The position numbers and the translations under genes are program-made. From Corticium candelabrum (taxonomy: Eukaryota; Porifera; Homoscleromorpha; Homosclerophorida; Plakinidae): a stretch of DNA of 64,000 nt. Under the pieces are notes generated by a model, which did no database searches, had not been told where the DNA came from, and was given only the letters and a program-made list of their open reading frames with translations. Below, piece after piece: positions 33,759-43,459 of this stretch. The DNA lies in NCBI RefSeq assembly GCF_963422355.1, contig NC_085085.1, positions 8,733,664-8,797,663 on the forward strand, read 5' to 3'. Position 1 is the first letter of the stretch; every line of letters begins with the position of its first letter.

Positions 33759-34574
33759 AAATGCACGTGTGGCTTTCGTGAGCAATGATTACTGATTTCG
33801 GCGCTGTTCTCGACGTCTATAGATTGTGTAGGGAGCTGTTCTGCTTGTGGATGATCAACTGCAAGTTGTACAAAGACCTGCGTGCAAAGGAATTTACACC
33901 TGCGTAGAAATTGATTTTAAGCAAGTTGGGGGTTCCGGCAGAGTTGTGCTAGTAGAAAATCGAAGCGCGAGTGGTCAGTTCAATAATTCAGGCAGCGACG
34001 TCTACGGAGCGCTGATATCGTATTGTGAATGGTACGACGCGTGTGACGCGATACGTGCCACTCCTACGCAAGACAACGTGACAGGACGCAAGCGACGCGA
34101 CGCTCAAGCGTTCCCATATTGTAAATCCAGCATAACGCTGACCGCAATAGGGGGGTTCCAGACCAGACGTAGTAGTGATGGAGGCGCATCCGGGGCTGCA
34201 ATTCACACTGCGTCTGGGGCGAGGCTACTGACGACTACCGCGGCTACGCACGAAACACGACGACTCTGCCCATACGATTGTTTGGAAGATGAGATGTTAG
34301 GCTATAATGCAACAAATAGATTCGGTTTGTGTCTGTGCTTTGGTAGCTCTACAAGAGAGGCGATCCGCATTAAACTAGAGGTATTTGTCTGAGTCTAGAG
34401 GTAGGGCGTGGTAGACGTTTAGTCGAGTCTTGTTCTCGCTATAACGAGCCAAATCCATTGATTGTCACGAATCAAAATCAGTTACCTAACGTCTCTACGT
34501 TGCCCTATATTTCATACCTAGTCAATTGCGTTGGAGCAAGATCTCGTAGCCGTTATCTGAAACTAGATACGGGA

Positions 34575-34998
34575 CTCTAGTCATCTTTGATTCAGAAACA
34601 GGGACAGATATTGATTTAGACATTGCCATAGCTCATCCGTGGAGCTCAGATATTTTTCCAACATCAACCAGTGTTGACGGAGCGGCATCCAAAAAAGCGA
34701 GAAGAGAAAAATATGTTGGTATAAAAGTGAGAAGCTGCAAGGAGGAAATCTATAAAGTTGATTTCACTTGTTACGGAGCATTTCGGTAGATGGGGAGATG
34801 AAGCTAGAAATTTTCTTCAACATCTGGGCAAATGAAGCAGATGAAGTTGGCAGACCTAACATTGGCGAGTTCATGGATTTTTGGAGGAAGAGATTTTGAT
34901 GCAACTGCACAAAAGTAATGCAAAGGTTATTACAAGAAACTTTCATTGCTTGAGGCTGAAGATGTGAGTGGTGAACCATTCAGCAACCAGTTTTTCAT
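34575..34998 (+). pseudogene. Remnant of RLE-type LINE C-terminus (copy 3)
   Basis: Translation reads 'TDIDLDIAIAHPWSSDIF' (34615), then 'SKKARREKYV' and later, in other frames, equivalents of 'VPLVFEHFGHWG' and 'EFMDFWRKRF'. These match in order the nuclease and C-terminal region of the LINE at 23364-25460. Several frameshifts make it a pseudogene. Confidence 0.75.
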
Positions 34999-35194
34999 TT
35001 ATTGACTATAGCACTTTAGTTTTTAGTTTAGGTTAGATTTCATTAGTGGTTGCGTTGTATCCTAGGTCCAGATCGTATTGTTTTTAGATGACATATTAGT
35101 TTTGGACTCGTAAATTTGTGATTTAGCAGCGATATGGTAGTTTGATGTTAGAAAATATATAAAAAACAAGAAACAGGACTAAACATTTCTCTAA

Positions 35195-35515
35195 GGCATC
35201 CCTGGTGTACTGACTTGCTATTATTGGCTGCTAGCACAGCAGGTATCGCGGCCCTAAGGAGGGAGGAAAGAAAAGAGGTTAAGTACAACCAAGAGCTTCT
35301 TCCAGGAGGCATCAAACCATCTTTTGTTCCCTTGGTTCTTAAAAAGTTTGGTCGCTGGAGGATACAAGCCTCTATCTGAACAAGCTGGTGTCTAGAGCTG
35401 ATGAGGGAAAGAAACCAAAGCCCAATTCAAGACCAAGTGGAGATCACTCTTCTCCATTCAACTGCAGAGAAACCTTGCTAAAGTTATAGCAGACAAGTTA
35501 TATAGTTAGCATTCA
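35195..35515 (+). pseudogene. Remnant of RLE-type LINE C-terminus (copy 4)
   Basis: Reads 'HPWCTDLLLLAASTAGIAAL' then 'RREERKEVKYNQELLPGG' and 'SFVPLVLKKFGRW', parallel to the 'AHPWAKDTLF' ... 'LTKYSQVTLPGA' ... 'PLVFEHFGHWG' series at 25078-25240. It is frameshifted after that. It is sequence-divergent from copy 3, so at least two related LINE lineages are present. Confidence 0.75.
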
Positions 35516-35639
35516 CAGAATGAGCACTAAAATTGCAAAATTATTAAATCATTGTATGTGTAGTACTGTTTTTGGAGTTATTTAGTTTAGCTCATCGTAT
35601 AGCTTGTAATAATACTGATTTATGAAAATACTAGGATCC

Positions 35640-36050
35640 ATGGCCCATCCTTCGTACGGGCAAGATACTGTAGTGTAAAGATAGGTCTGTGGACACGTCA
35701 CGTGCATCTTTGTTGCGAGGTCCCGGATATTCTGAATGAATTCGAATCTTGTTATTCGCGCTTGTTTCGATAGAAATCGACACACTCCCCGTGTAGCGCT
35801 TGCCGCAGAAAACGTGTAGGTTGGATTCGGTGCAAATGCAATCAGAATTTGGAGAGAAACGTAAGCGATAGAAGAGTAAGTTTCGTCGGCAAGAGATATT
35901 CGATTGCTCGAAGCTTTGCGAAGGACGGCGATGCATAGGGTCTACACGGGACTGGTGCGGGCGTGTGTTCGAATGAACTGCAATGTGTAGCGTTTGCGTC
36001 GTCAAGAAATTTTACGCGTGGGTCGATCCCTCGAGAGGGGACCCGGTGCA
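35640..36050. repeat. Dispersed repeat R1, copy 2
   Basis: 35790-36050 matches 1-245. 35650-35670 (TTCGTACGGGCAAGATA) resembles the start of repeat Z (18075, 36408), so R1 and Z may be parts of one larger unit. No coding homology. Confidence 0.65.
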
Positions 36051-36157
36051 TTATTTTTTATTTTTTTACGCAAACCTTCCTCTGTGCGTGCCGAGTGTGC
36101 GTGCCGATTTCGGTTGCGAACGGACAAAAGACGTGGCCGCCAAACGCGAACATACAT

Positions 36158-36225
36158 ACACACACACACACACACAGACACACACACACACAGACAATTT
36201 GAGCTTATATATTAGATAGGTATTG

Positions 36226-36257
<32 letters not shown>

Positions 36258-36288
36258 GGCAGACAAACAGACAGACAAACAGAAAGAC

Positions 36289-36374
<86 letters not shown>
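36158..36374. repeat. (AC)n / (ACAG)n / (AC)n compound microsatellite
   Basis: Short AC tracts flank about 115 bases of ACAG repeats with a few ACAA and ATAG variants (36228-36342). The same ACAG motif borders the LINEs at 23-26 kb. Confidence 0.96.
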
Positions 36375-36375
<1 letters not shown>

Positions 36376-36394
36376 TCTCTACTTATATATAGAC

Positions 36395-36610
36395 TATAGC
36401 TCACTGGCCCTGTTCTCCGCACGGGCAAATTAGATTATTAGTTGTTAGTTAATTAATTTATCGTTGTATAGATTTATTCTATCGACAGGAAATCGCGTCG
36501 TCTCGTTAAAAGTCCAGAAGACGACGATCTCACTGTCGAACTTTACGGATTCAGCGTGCACAAGCCAAATTCGGTGGCGCTGCGACTCGCCTTTTTTGGA
36601 GATCATATTT
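36395..36610. repeat. Dispersed repeat Z, copy 2
   Basis: Starts 'CTGTTCTCCGCACGGGCAAA' and ends 'CAAATTCGGTGGCGCTGCGA', matching the two outer parts of copy 1 (18065-18293 and 22680-23300) but lacking its middle. It is enclosed by microsatellites on both sides. Confidence 0.6.
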
Positions 36611-36616
36611 TACATA

Positions 36617-36618
36617 CC

Positions 36619-36677
<59 letters not shown>
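36617..36677. repeat. (AC)n microsatellite
   Basis: Pure AC tract that ends 15 bases before the left tip of the long-inverted-repeat element. Confidence 0.96.
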
Positions 36678-36680
<3 letters not shown>

Positions 36681-36691
36681 AGGTATATAAA

Positions 36692-38003
36692 TAGTGTCCT
36701 TTTGGACGACTTGGATCTCTCCAATGTATACAAATGACTATTTTTTGTGGTCTAGTATGTTATAAGAGCGCAAGAAACATGGAAGCAACCATTCGTTTAG
36801 CCACCTTTTGGCGGCGATCTCTCCAATACAAACAGCTATTGCTTCTCTCCACCAACTCTCTAACCTAAAGGAAATCGAGAATATCGGGCAAAAACCAGGC
36901 TGCGCTAGGGTGGTCCAGCTTTTTTCGTCCACACTGGCTATCAAACGGTTTGTTGCGGCGCACTCGTGATATCTCCGATACAAACACTATTTTTCCGAAG
37001 CTGGCACACTTTGGACCTCTCGTACACAAACGATTTCTCCAAAGATAGCGCACTCCAGATCTCTCCGATACAAACGATTTTTTAGAGCAAACGCGCCGGA
37101 AGATGTGGAAGAAGCAATTCTAAGTAGACCTATGTATACTTCGCAAGAAAAACCGAACGATGCTATGGCCGCAGATGCAACCCAGAATCTGATCCAAAAC
37201 ACGTTTGCCGATATGGGCCGCCGTACCAAGAAAGTGATCGCTGAACACTTTCTCGCGGAGAATGCGTACGAGAACAACCTCCTCTCCGACGTATTAAAGA
37301 TCGACTATCTTGCCGGGAACCGCGTACGTACACCCCCGTCCTCTCTTGTTGCTGCCCGTGTTTGTTAACGATATGTACGTGTTCGGATATCTGCGTCTAG
37401 AGGATGTGGTCCACAGTTGTGGAAACATCTCCTGTACGACCGGCAAGGGTGGAGCCGCACAGAACATCGTGGGGAAGATCTGAACAGCTCTTCGAGACAC
37501 CTTGGGCTCCACACAATACACAGTGGCCTATATCCTAAACGGGCTTTTACTCGGAAGGGAGGCACCCTCCGCGATAGCAAGCACCATAACCAAGATCAAA
37601 AGAGACACAAATTTGGTCGCGCGCAAAACGTGGAAGAAACTGTATGAAGGCTCCGAATTATTAGGGTGTTCGTGGCCAAGATTGACGTCTCCGATGTTTC
37701 GATGAGAGAACTCCAACAAGTATTGCCCCAGATAGAATGGAGTTTGTGCGCCGTTGGCTATGGGCTCTACAGTATTGACTACACTCAGAACTTTCTGGGT
37801 TCTCGATCGGAAGACCTTGGTGGAATACCTAATGCTAGACCTACCAGTTTCGCGACAAGGACGACCCGTACGACGCTATTGAGAAAGACACCCCACCATC
37901 CTGAACAACATCCACAGCGTAGGGGAGCACGTATGCACGTGGATGCAAAGCTCCCCCATGGATAGACAACCAGGACAAAGGTATACAACAAGATCGTTGC
38001 TCA
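36692..38003 (+). repeat. Left inverted-repeat arm of the 36.7-41.5 kb element
   Basis: Outer 400 bases: tip and subterminal array 'GATCTCTCC(A/G)ATACAAAC' at about 36713, 36815, 36973, 37018 and 37058. Inner 900 bases: 5' part of the large ORF. It pairs with 40190-41507. Confidence 0.85.
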
Positions 38004-39989
38004 ATTTCGAAGCAGGAGATATCCAGACAAAGTTTGGTGCCAAGTTGTGCGAGTACGTGGACTGCCCTAGTTCCCATCTGCGCAAACATTCTTTTACCTC
38101 CACGTACAAGAACGTGGATGTACACGTATCGAAGTCTCCCTCTACGCATGTCATGGTCGTCAGCTGAGTAGAACAGCAGCACAAGAAGTCGTGGCAGAGG
38201 CTGTCGAGCTCGATTCCCCACCCGACCACCCAGGTCTATCGTTGTACAATCGCCAGAACAACAATGGAGAAATCTGGCTTCCCAAATTGGATCGATGCCT
38301 GGTCTTAGCCCATCGGGCAATGGGAGATATCGTCGTCGCGTTGTACGCCCACACAACAACCACAAGGGTGGCGGGCATTCGTATAGTCCCCATCAAGACG
38401 ACTCTGGAGAACGACACAGCATGGGAACGTGCAGCGCAGTGGCTTGCAGGCGACTTCGGGTTCCGCTGCTGTCCCATCTTTTGAGTAGACATCTATCCAT
38501 CTGCAAGACCGTCAGCGACAAAAAAAACCTAGAGAACCCGGCCTTTTCGATGCTACACCAAAGAAGCCGATACGAAGACCACCCTGGCTCCATCCAAGAA
38601 ACTAACACAACTCCATCGAGATGCAGTCGACCCCAATGTGCTGCTACCAGAGACAAAGTATGTATCTTGGACTTGGCGCGAGAAAAAGAGCCACGCGATT
38701 GGAGTGGAGAAATCCATATTCGAACTACATTCCATCTCAACCGAGAGACACATCTCAACTCTTTTGAAAGCTGCACGACTCCACCGCCTTCAGGAGATCG
38801 AGGACGAGTTGGCCACTGAGGAATGGAAAAGAAAGACGCAAGATCTGCACAAACAGTACATACACAACCGAGCCGAAAGGAATAAGACCCAACGTCTCAA
38901 TTTGGAAGCCCCACAAACCTGCTATAAATCCAAGCTGAATACAGAGAGAAGTCCAAGTAAGCATGGTTGGAGTTGTCTAGAGCTCTACACATCTCCCTAC
39001 CAATTCCAAGCTATCGAGCCTACCCATAGAACAACCAAGGTTTCACATCGTGGGCTACGTTCGTCCACAGAACCCACCAAAGATAGGAAATGGGATACGA
39101 GTGGTGCTGCAAAACGAAACGAAGAACTATGCGGTATGGGCCACTAAGTCTATCCACCAACTCTTGGAAACACACGAGTAGTACTTCAAAAACAGCGCTT
39201 GGGAATTTTGGCTCTGCGACCAAAAGTTGTGCATCGAGGTACAACCGGCGTGCACGTTATACCAAGATTACTTGGAGATCGCGTAGAACCCCATCGTTGT
39301 ATTGCAGACCCCGACCCCACACAACTCGAAGATATCCAGAAAATGATCGACACAGGGCAGTACGCAAACCAACTGGAAAAGAAAACAACCCACACCGTGG
39401 AACACGTTTCTTCACCCCGACGCCACAGGACAACGATCAACATGTCGGAAGGGTAGTACGCGTGTAGGCAATACTCTACGATGTCCAGAAATAGAAGCAT
39501 CGGGTGCTGCAATAGCTCCTATTCGATGCCACCTCAGAGACATACGAACCAACCAGAACAAGAAGAAGGGTAATCTAGCTGCTATCGTTTCGTCTAATAT
39601 ACAAAATCCGATGAGTGTATGCGAGTCCTCCAAAACCCAAATACCAAGAAGTGCTGCAAATTAGAGACACTACCTCTAAGAAATGATTTCCGTGCACATA
39701 TCGGAGCATCCAAAAGTATGCATTTGTGATCGAAGGGTTTCTGTACTCCTCCATCAAGTTCGTCGAAGAAATACCACAAGCCGACCCGTTCTTGCTCAAA
39801 CGACCTATGGTGCTGCACAGTCTAGACCTCGGATCAACCAAATACAAACACCTAGCTATGTGCATCGAATTCGAGCCAGCTCCCACTCTCCCCATGGAGC
39901 CAACACCAAGACCTCGAAACAACACAGAGAGCGGCAAACAATCCTCTGAGGAAACCAACGAGGACGACTCTACAACAGAATCCTTCTAG
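37105..39989 (+). pseudogene. Large unidentified ORF (about 960 residues), frameshifted
   Basis: I do not recognise this protein. Open pieces in shifting frames read in order: 'VIAEHFLAENAYENNLLSDV', 'YLRLEDVVHSCGNI', 'TLGSTQYTVAYILNGLLLG', 'VFVAKIDVSDVSMRELQQVL', 'YGLYSIDYTQNF', 'TKVYNKIVAQF', 'EAGDIQTKFGAKLCEYVDCP', 'ERGCTRIEVSLYACHG', 'RCLVLAHRAMGDIVVALYAH', a Lys/Glu-rich probable coiled coil 'LQEIEDELATEEWKRKTQDL', and an acidic tail ending TTESF (stop 39987-39989). The first third lies in the inverted repeat. The spacing of 'IDYTQDF', 'KVYNK' and 'RIEVSL' is reminiscent of rolling-circle initiators of the Rep_trans/phage gene II type; this is a weak inference. It is inactive as it stands. 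Confidence 0.55.
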
Positions 39990-40189
39990 AATGACAATCT
40001 AGACAAATGCTATAAATATGCATGGGCATTTTAAGGTCGTGTTGTCTACGATATGTCAAAAAGACGTCGACACGACAATACATTCTGAGAAGAGATGGAT
40101 AACCATGGAGCACCAAGGACTATACATGTATATCGACCGAGGAAGAAATGGTATGAAATATTGAAGAGGGTGGCTAGAGATCCGAAACA

Positions 40190-41507
40190 ACTTTTGCAGC
40201 GGAGGATCTTGTTGTACACCTTTGTCCTGGTTGTGTGTCCATCGGGGGAGCTTTGCATCCACGTGCATACGTGTTTCCCTACGCTGGGTGTCTTTCTCCA
40301 TATCGTCGTACGGATCGCCCTTGTCGCGAAACTGGTTGGTCTTGCATAGGTATTCTACCAAAGTCTTCCGATCGAGAACCCCAGAGAAGTCCTGGGTGTA
40401 GTCGATACTGTAGAGCGCATAGCCAAGGCGCACAGACTCCGTTCTATTTGGGGCAATACCCGTTGGAGTTCTCCCATCGAAACATCGGAGACGTCGATCT
40501 TGGTCACGAACACCCCATACGGTTCGGAGCCTCCAAACAGTTTCTTCCACGTACGTTTTGCATGACCGATTTCGCGTCTCTTTCGATCTTGGCTATGGTG
40601 TTTCGTATCGCGGAGAGCGCCTCTCTTCCGAGTAGCAGTGTGTGCAAGATATGGGCACCAATGTGCGTGTGGATCCCAAGGTGTCTCGAAGGGCTGTTTG
40701 GATCTTTTCCACGATGTTGTGTGCGGCTCCATCTTTGCCGTTCGTATACAGAAGATGTTTCCACGACTGTGACCACATCCTCTAGAAGCAGATATTCTAA
40801 CAAGCACATATCGTCGACAAACACGGGCAGCTCCAATAGAGGTTGGAGCTGTGTACGTCCGCGGTTCTCGGCAAGATAGTCGACCTTGGATATGTTGGAG
40901 AGGTTTGTTCTCGTACACGTTCTCCACGAGGTGTTCGGCGATCACTTTCTCGTACGGCGGCCCATATCTTCAAATGTGTTTTGACCAGATTCTGGGTTGC
41001 ATAGTTGGCCATATAGTATCGTTCAGTTTTTCTTGCCAAGTATGCATAGGTCTACATATAATTGCTTCTTCACCATCTTACGGCGCAGTTGCTCTGGAAA
41101 AATTGTTTGTATCGGAGAGATCCAGAGTGCGCCAGCTTCGGAAAAAATAGTCGTTTGTACCGGAGAGATCACAAGTGCGCCGCAACAAAGCCGTTGGATA
41201 GCCGGTGTGGACGAAAAAGTTGGACCGCCCTAGTTTTTGCCCGATATTCTCGATTTCCGTTGAGATATATAGGGTTGGTGTAGAAAAAAGAGCGGTCTGC
41301 ATTAGAGAGATCGCCGCCGAAAGACATCAAACGAAAGTTTGCTTTCATGTTTTTTTGCGATCTTGTAAAGAACGTAGCACAGTCAAGGAATACTAGACCG
41401 ACAAAATAGCCATTTGTATTGGAGAGATCCTAGTGAAATATTAGACAACACAAAAATAGACAATTGTATTGGAGAGATCCAAGTGGTCCAAAGAGGACAC
41501 TTGGATA
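40190..41507 (-). repeat. Right inverted-repeat arm of the 36.7-41.5 kb element
   Basis: The inverse of 36692-38003. It is diverged by point changes and small indels, so the arms have not been kept identical. It has one more GGAGAGATCC unit near its tip (41433 and 41473) than the left arm. Confidence 0.85.
40198..41090 (-). pseudogene. Inverted second copy of the 5' part of the unidentified ORF
   Basis: Minus-strand pieces repeat the order of the plus-strand ORF: 'MIAEHLVENVYENKP', 'LLELPVFVDDMCLLEYLLLE', 'GKDGAAHNIVEKIQTALRDT', 'REALSAIRNTIAKIERDAK', 'VFVTKIDVSDVSMGELQRVL', 'YALYSIDYTQDFSGVLDRKT'. It stops at the arm boundary just after the equivalent of 'TRTKVYNKI'. Frames are broken in different places from the left copy, so reading both copies together gives a clearer view of the original protein. 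Confidence 0.65.
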
Positions 41508-41511
41508 CTAC

Positions 41512-41554
41512 TCACACACGCGCGCGCACGCACGCACGCACGCACACACACGCA
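41512..41554. repeat. (CACG/CA)n microsatellite
   Basis: Mixed CACG and CACACA repeats adjoin the right tip of the 36.7-41.5 kb element. Confidence 0.93.
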
Positions 41555-41579
41555 AGTTCTCTTTTATATAAATATATTT

Positions 41580-41626
41580 CGCCGGAAGTATGACGTGGCG
41601 GAAAGAGTCTGGCTACGCGAGACTAA
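41580..41626. mobile_element. Solo right tip of the foldback family (copy 3, truncated)
   Basis: 'CGCCGGAAGTATGACG' followed by 'AGTCTGGCTACGCGAGACTA' equals the right terminus of 4415-5353 (5305-5353). The rest of the arm is missing. Confidence 0.8.
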
Positions 41627-41639
41627 AGCTTTGGATCCG

Positions 41640-42028
41640 CGAGACTAAAAACTCAGGACCCGCACCTGTAAGTGTTGACGTGACACACCATGACGATTGA
41701 TAATGCGCAAGAAGAAGACCTCGGATACCTGAACAACTATCACCCCGAAAGTGTACGCCGATAGCTACTGGCGAACGTGAAAAGTGGTCCAGCCATGGTC
41801 GGATGGGTTCTGCCGCCTTTGAGCAGAACTCTACATAAAGCTTTAATAATTTATTAATAAAATTGATATTAATTTCATTAATTAAAATGTTTTCTGGTAG
41901 AGAAATATGCACATGATTTTTGCGAAGGGTTTTGTTGATAAATATGTATAACTAAAACAAAAATTATTTTACTAGCGGAACCTTTTGTCTTCTGGTTTTA
42001 CGTAATAATCTAATTATTAAAAATGCTC
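41640..42028. other. Unassigned AT-rich spacer
   Basis: Nothing supported. It ends at the 5' target duplication (AATGT) of the Gypsy element. Confidence 0.4.
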
Positions 42029-42033
42029 AATGT

Positions 42034-42172
42034 TGTAATGTACATTGAGCATTTTTGGGTAGCGTACGTTAGAAACAGGGTGTCAAGTAATTACCTCGTG
42101 TTTTCTCGGTCTGTACTTAGTCTGTAGTGATTTACTTTACAATACAACCCGTAGCTTGGAACGGACGTTACA
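42034..42172 (+). repeat. 5' LTR
   Basis: From 'GGGTAGCGTACGTTAGAAA' onward it is nearly identical to 49178-49293. The first 25 bases differ more. The tip participates in a chance hairpin with the left flank (ATGCTCAATGT ... ACATTGAGCAT). Confidence 0.92.
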
Positions 42173-42184
42173 TGGTGACAGGGG

Positions 42185-42645
42185 ATGGCTTCTCAGCAGT
42201 TACCGTTGCCAGCTCCGATGGATTTTAGCGGCAACCTAGCCATTGAGTGGAAAAGATGGCGCCAAAGCTTTGAAATCTACCTAACAGCATCCGGTCGACA
42301 GGAATCTACTGACAAGGTAAAAGTCTCTCTCCTTCTTCATGCGCTTGGATCCGAAGGCATCGAGATCTATAATACATTCACTCTGACGGAGGAGGAGCAG
42401 ACGAGTTTGTTTTTTCCCCAGAAAAGTTTCACAATCATTTCGTAACAAAACCGAATATCACATACGAACGTCACCGACTCTTCACCCGGAATCAGAAACC
42501 AGACGAGACAGTCGATCAGTATGTTACAGACCTCCGCATTCTCGCGCGTACGTGCGAGTTCGCGACATTGAAGGACTCTCTCATCAGAGACCGTATGGTA
42601 TGCGGAGTGGCGGACGCTCGTCTTATGGAGAGACTTCTAAGAACT
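42185..42645 (+). pseudogene. Gypsy gag, N-terminal part
   Basis: The start ATG is 12 bases after the LTR and PBS. It contains 'WKRWRQSFEIYLTASG' and 'LLHALGSEGIEIYNTF', the retrotransposon gag domain, then after a frameshift at about 42415 'TYERHRLFTRNQ' and 'DSLIRDRMVCG'. It is interrupted at 'MERLLRT' by the nested TIR element and resumes at 48118 with 'DLDL'. Confidence 0.85.
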
Positions 42646-43039
42646 ACCGTATTACCCCACATTTTGCTGCATGTCGGTAAAAGCAAGTTTTACCAAAAAG
42701 CACGCTGACTCAGTCTGGTAACTAGACAGGTGTTACGGGGATTTGTGCACCCGTGATTTGTGTACCCTCGCTCTTTGCTCGCGATTCCAGACCGTCGACT
42801 CGATGCTCCAGACCTCATGTCGGGTACACATATCACCGGCCATGATGCAAAGCTGCTGGTGATTTCGGACCCCCGGTGATTTGTGTACCCTTGTGCTTTC
42901 CTCGCCGTACCAGACTGCTTTCAAGCTACAGGACTCGCGATCGTAATGCAAACTAAAGTACTCTCTGTTCCCGATCATCTATTGTACATCTGTTTTTAGC
43001 TAGAGAACGAATATCTCGTGACAGTTGCACCCATGGCCG

Positions 43040-43210
43040 GAAGATGACCATGAAGAAGCCGGATGTTGACTGAATCGAAGAAGCCGGATGTATGATGACT
43101 GTGACTCAACCGGATGATGACTGACTCTTAGAACTGCCGGATGGTGACTGTGACTCAACCGGATGACTGTGATCACAGTCACATGTGACTCAATCGGATA
43201 ATGACTGCGG
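43040..43210. repeat. Subterminal repeat array of Ginger element 2
   Basis: Six or more imperfect copies of 'GACTGTGACTCAACCGGATG' or parts of it (AAGCCGGATG, CTGCCGGATGG), including one inverted stretch (GTGATCACAGTCAC). A probable transposase-binding array; TATATATTTAGAGACAC just after it (43228) could be a core promoter. Confidence 0.7.
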
Positions 43211-43459
43211 CATGCCGAGGGTACACTATATATTTAGAGACACAGCTCTAGCGCTGGATTCAGATGCAGGTTGTTGCAGTTGTGCAGTTGAGTGTCTACA
43301 GTCGCGAGCAGTTGTGTATCATAGCACGTAGAATTGATTCTTCGGTTAGCTACAGTTGATCTACTCTAGAGTTGTAGCTGTATCTACGATTTCGTACTAA
43401 TATGCTTCTATTTGGCTTGTAATAAGTTGTCTCAGTCTGGACGCGCGTGATAGAGCCAT

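Larger units (their letters stand above)
32170..34132. mobile_element. TIR element (about 1.96 kb), non-autonomous
   Basis: The left end GCTGGATTTACAATATACAA...GCGTCGCGTCGCTTG (32171) is the inverse of the right end ...CAAGCGACGCGACGCTCAAG...ATTGTAAATCCAGC (to about 34131). The arms are built from GCGTCGCGTC-type repeats. The interior holds two direct repeats, a G14 run near 33395 and an inserted perfect palindrome, but no transposase. Its left end abuts the MITE at 31996-32167. Confidence 0.75.
36692..41507. mobile_element. Unclassified element with 1.3 kb inverted repeats containing part of its own gene
   Basis: The left tip 'AGTGTCCTTTTGGAC' ... 'ACTTGGATCTCTCCAAT' (36692) is the inverse of the right tip (to about 41507). 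Homology between the arms continues for about 1.31 kb, from 36692 to 38003 and from 41507 back to 40190, first through non-coding repeats and then through about 900 bases of coding-like sequence. A unique centre (38004-40189) holds the rest of the ORF. Each arm has five to seven copies of GGAGAGATC(C/T) next to TTTGTAT. Microsatellites border both ends. I know no family with this exact layout. Confidence 0.8.

Noticed and set aside
36692..41507. Polinton/Maverick element
   Set aside because: Long TIRs fit, but no protein-primed polymerase, retroviral-type integrase, packaging ATPase or capsid motifs are seen, and it is only 4.8 kb.
42023..42055. Hairpin ATGCTCAATGT/ACATTGAGCAT as a regulatory site or terminator
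   Set aside because: It straddles the boundary between flank and 5' LTR, and is not present at the 3' LTR, so it arose by chance at the insertion.
43000..43210. CRISPR-like array
   Set aside because: Units are irregular in length and spacing, imperfect, and lie at a transposon end in a eukaryotic genome.
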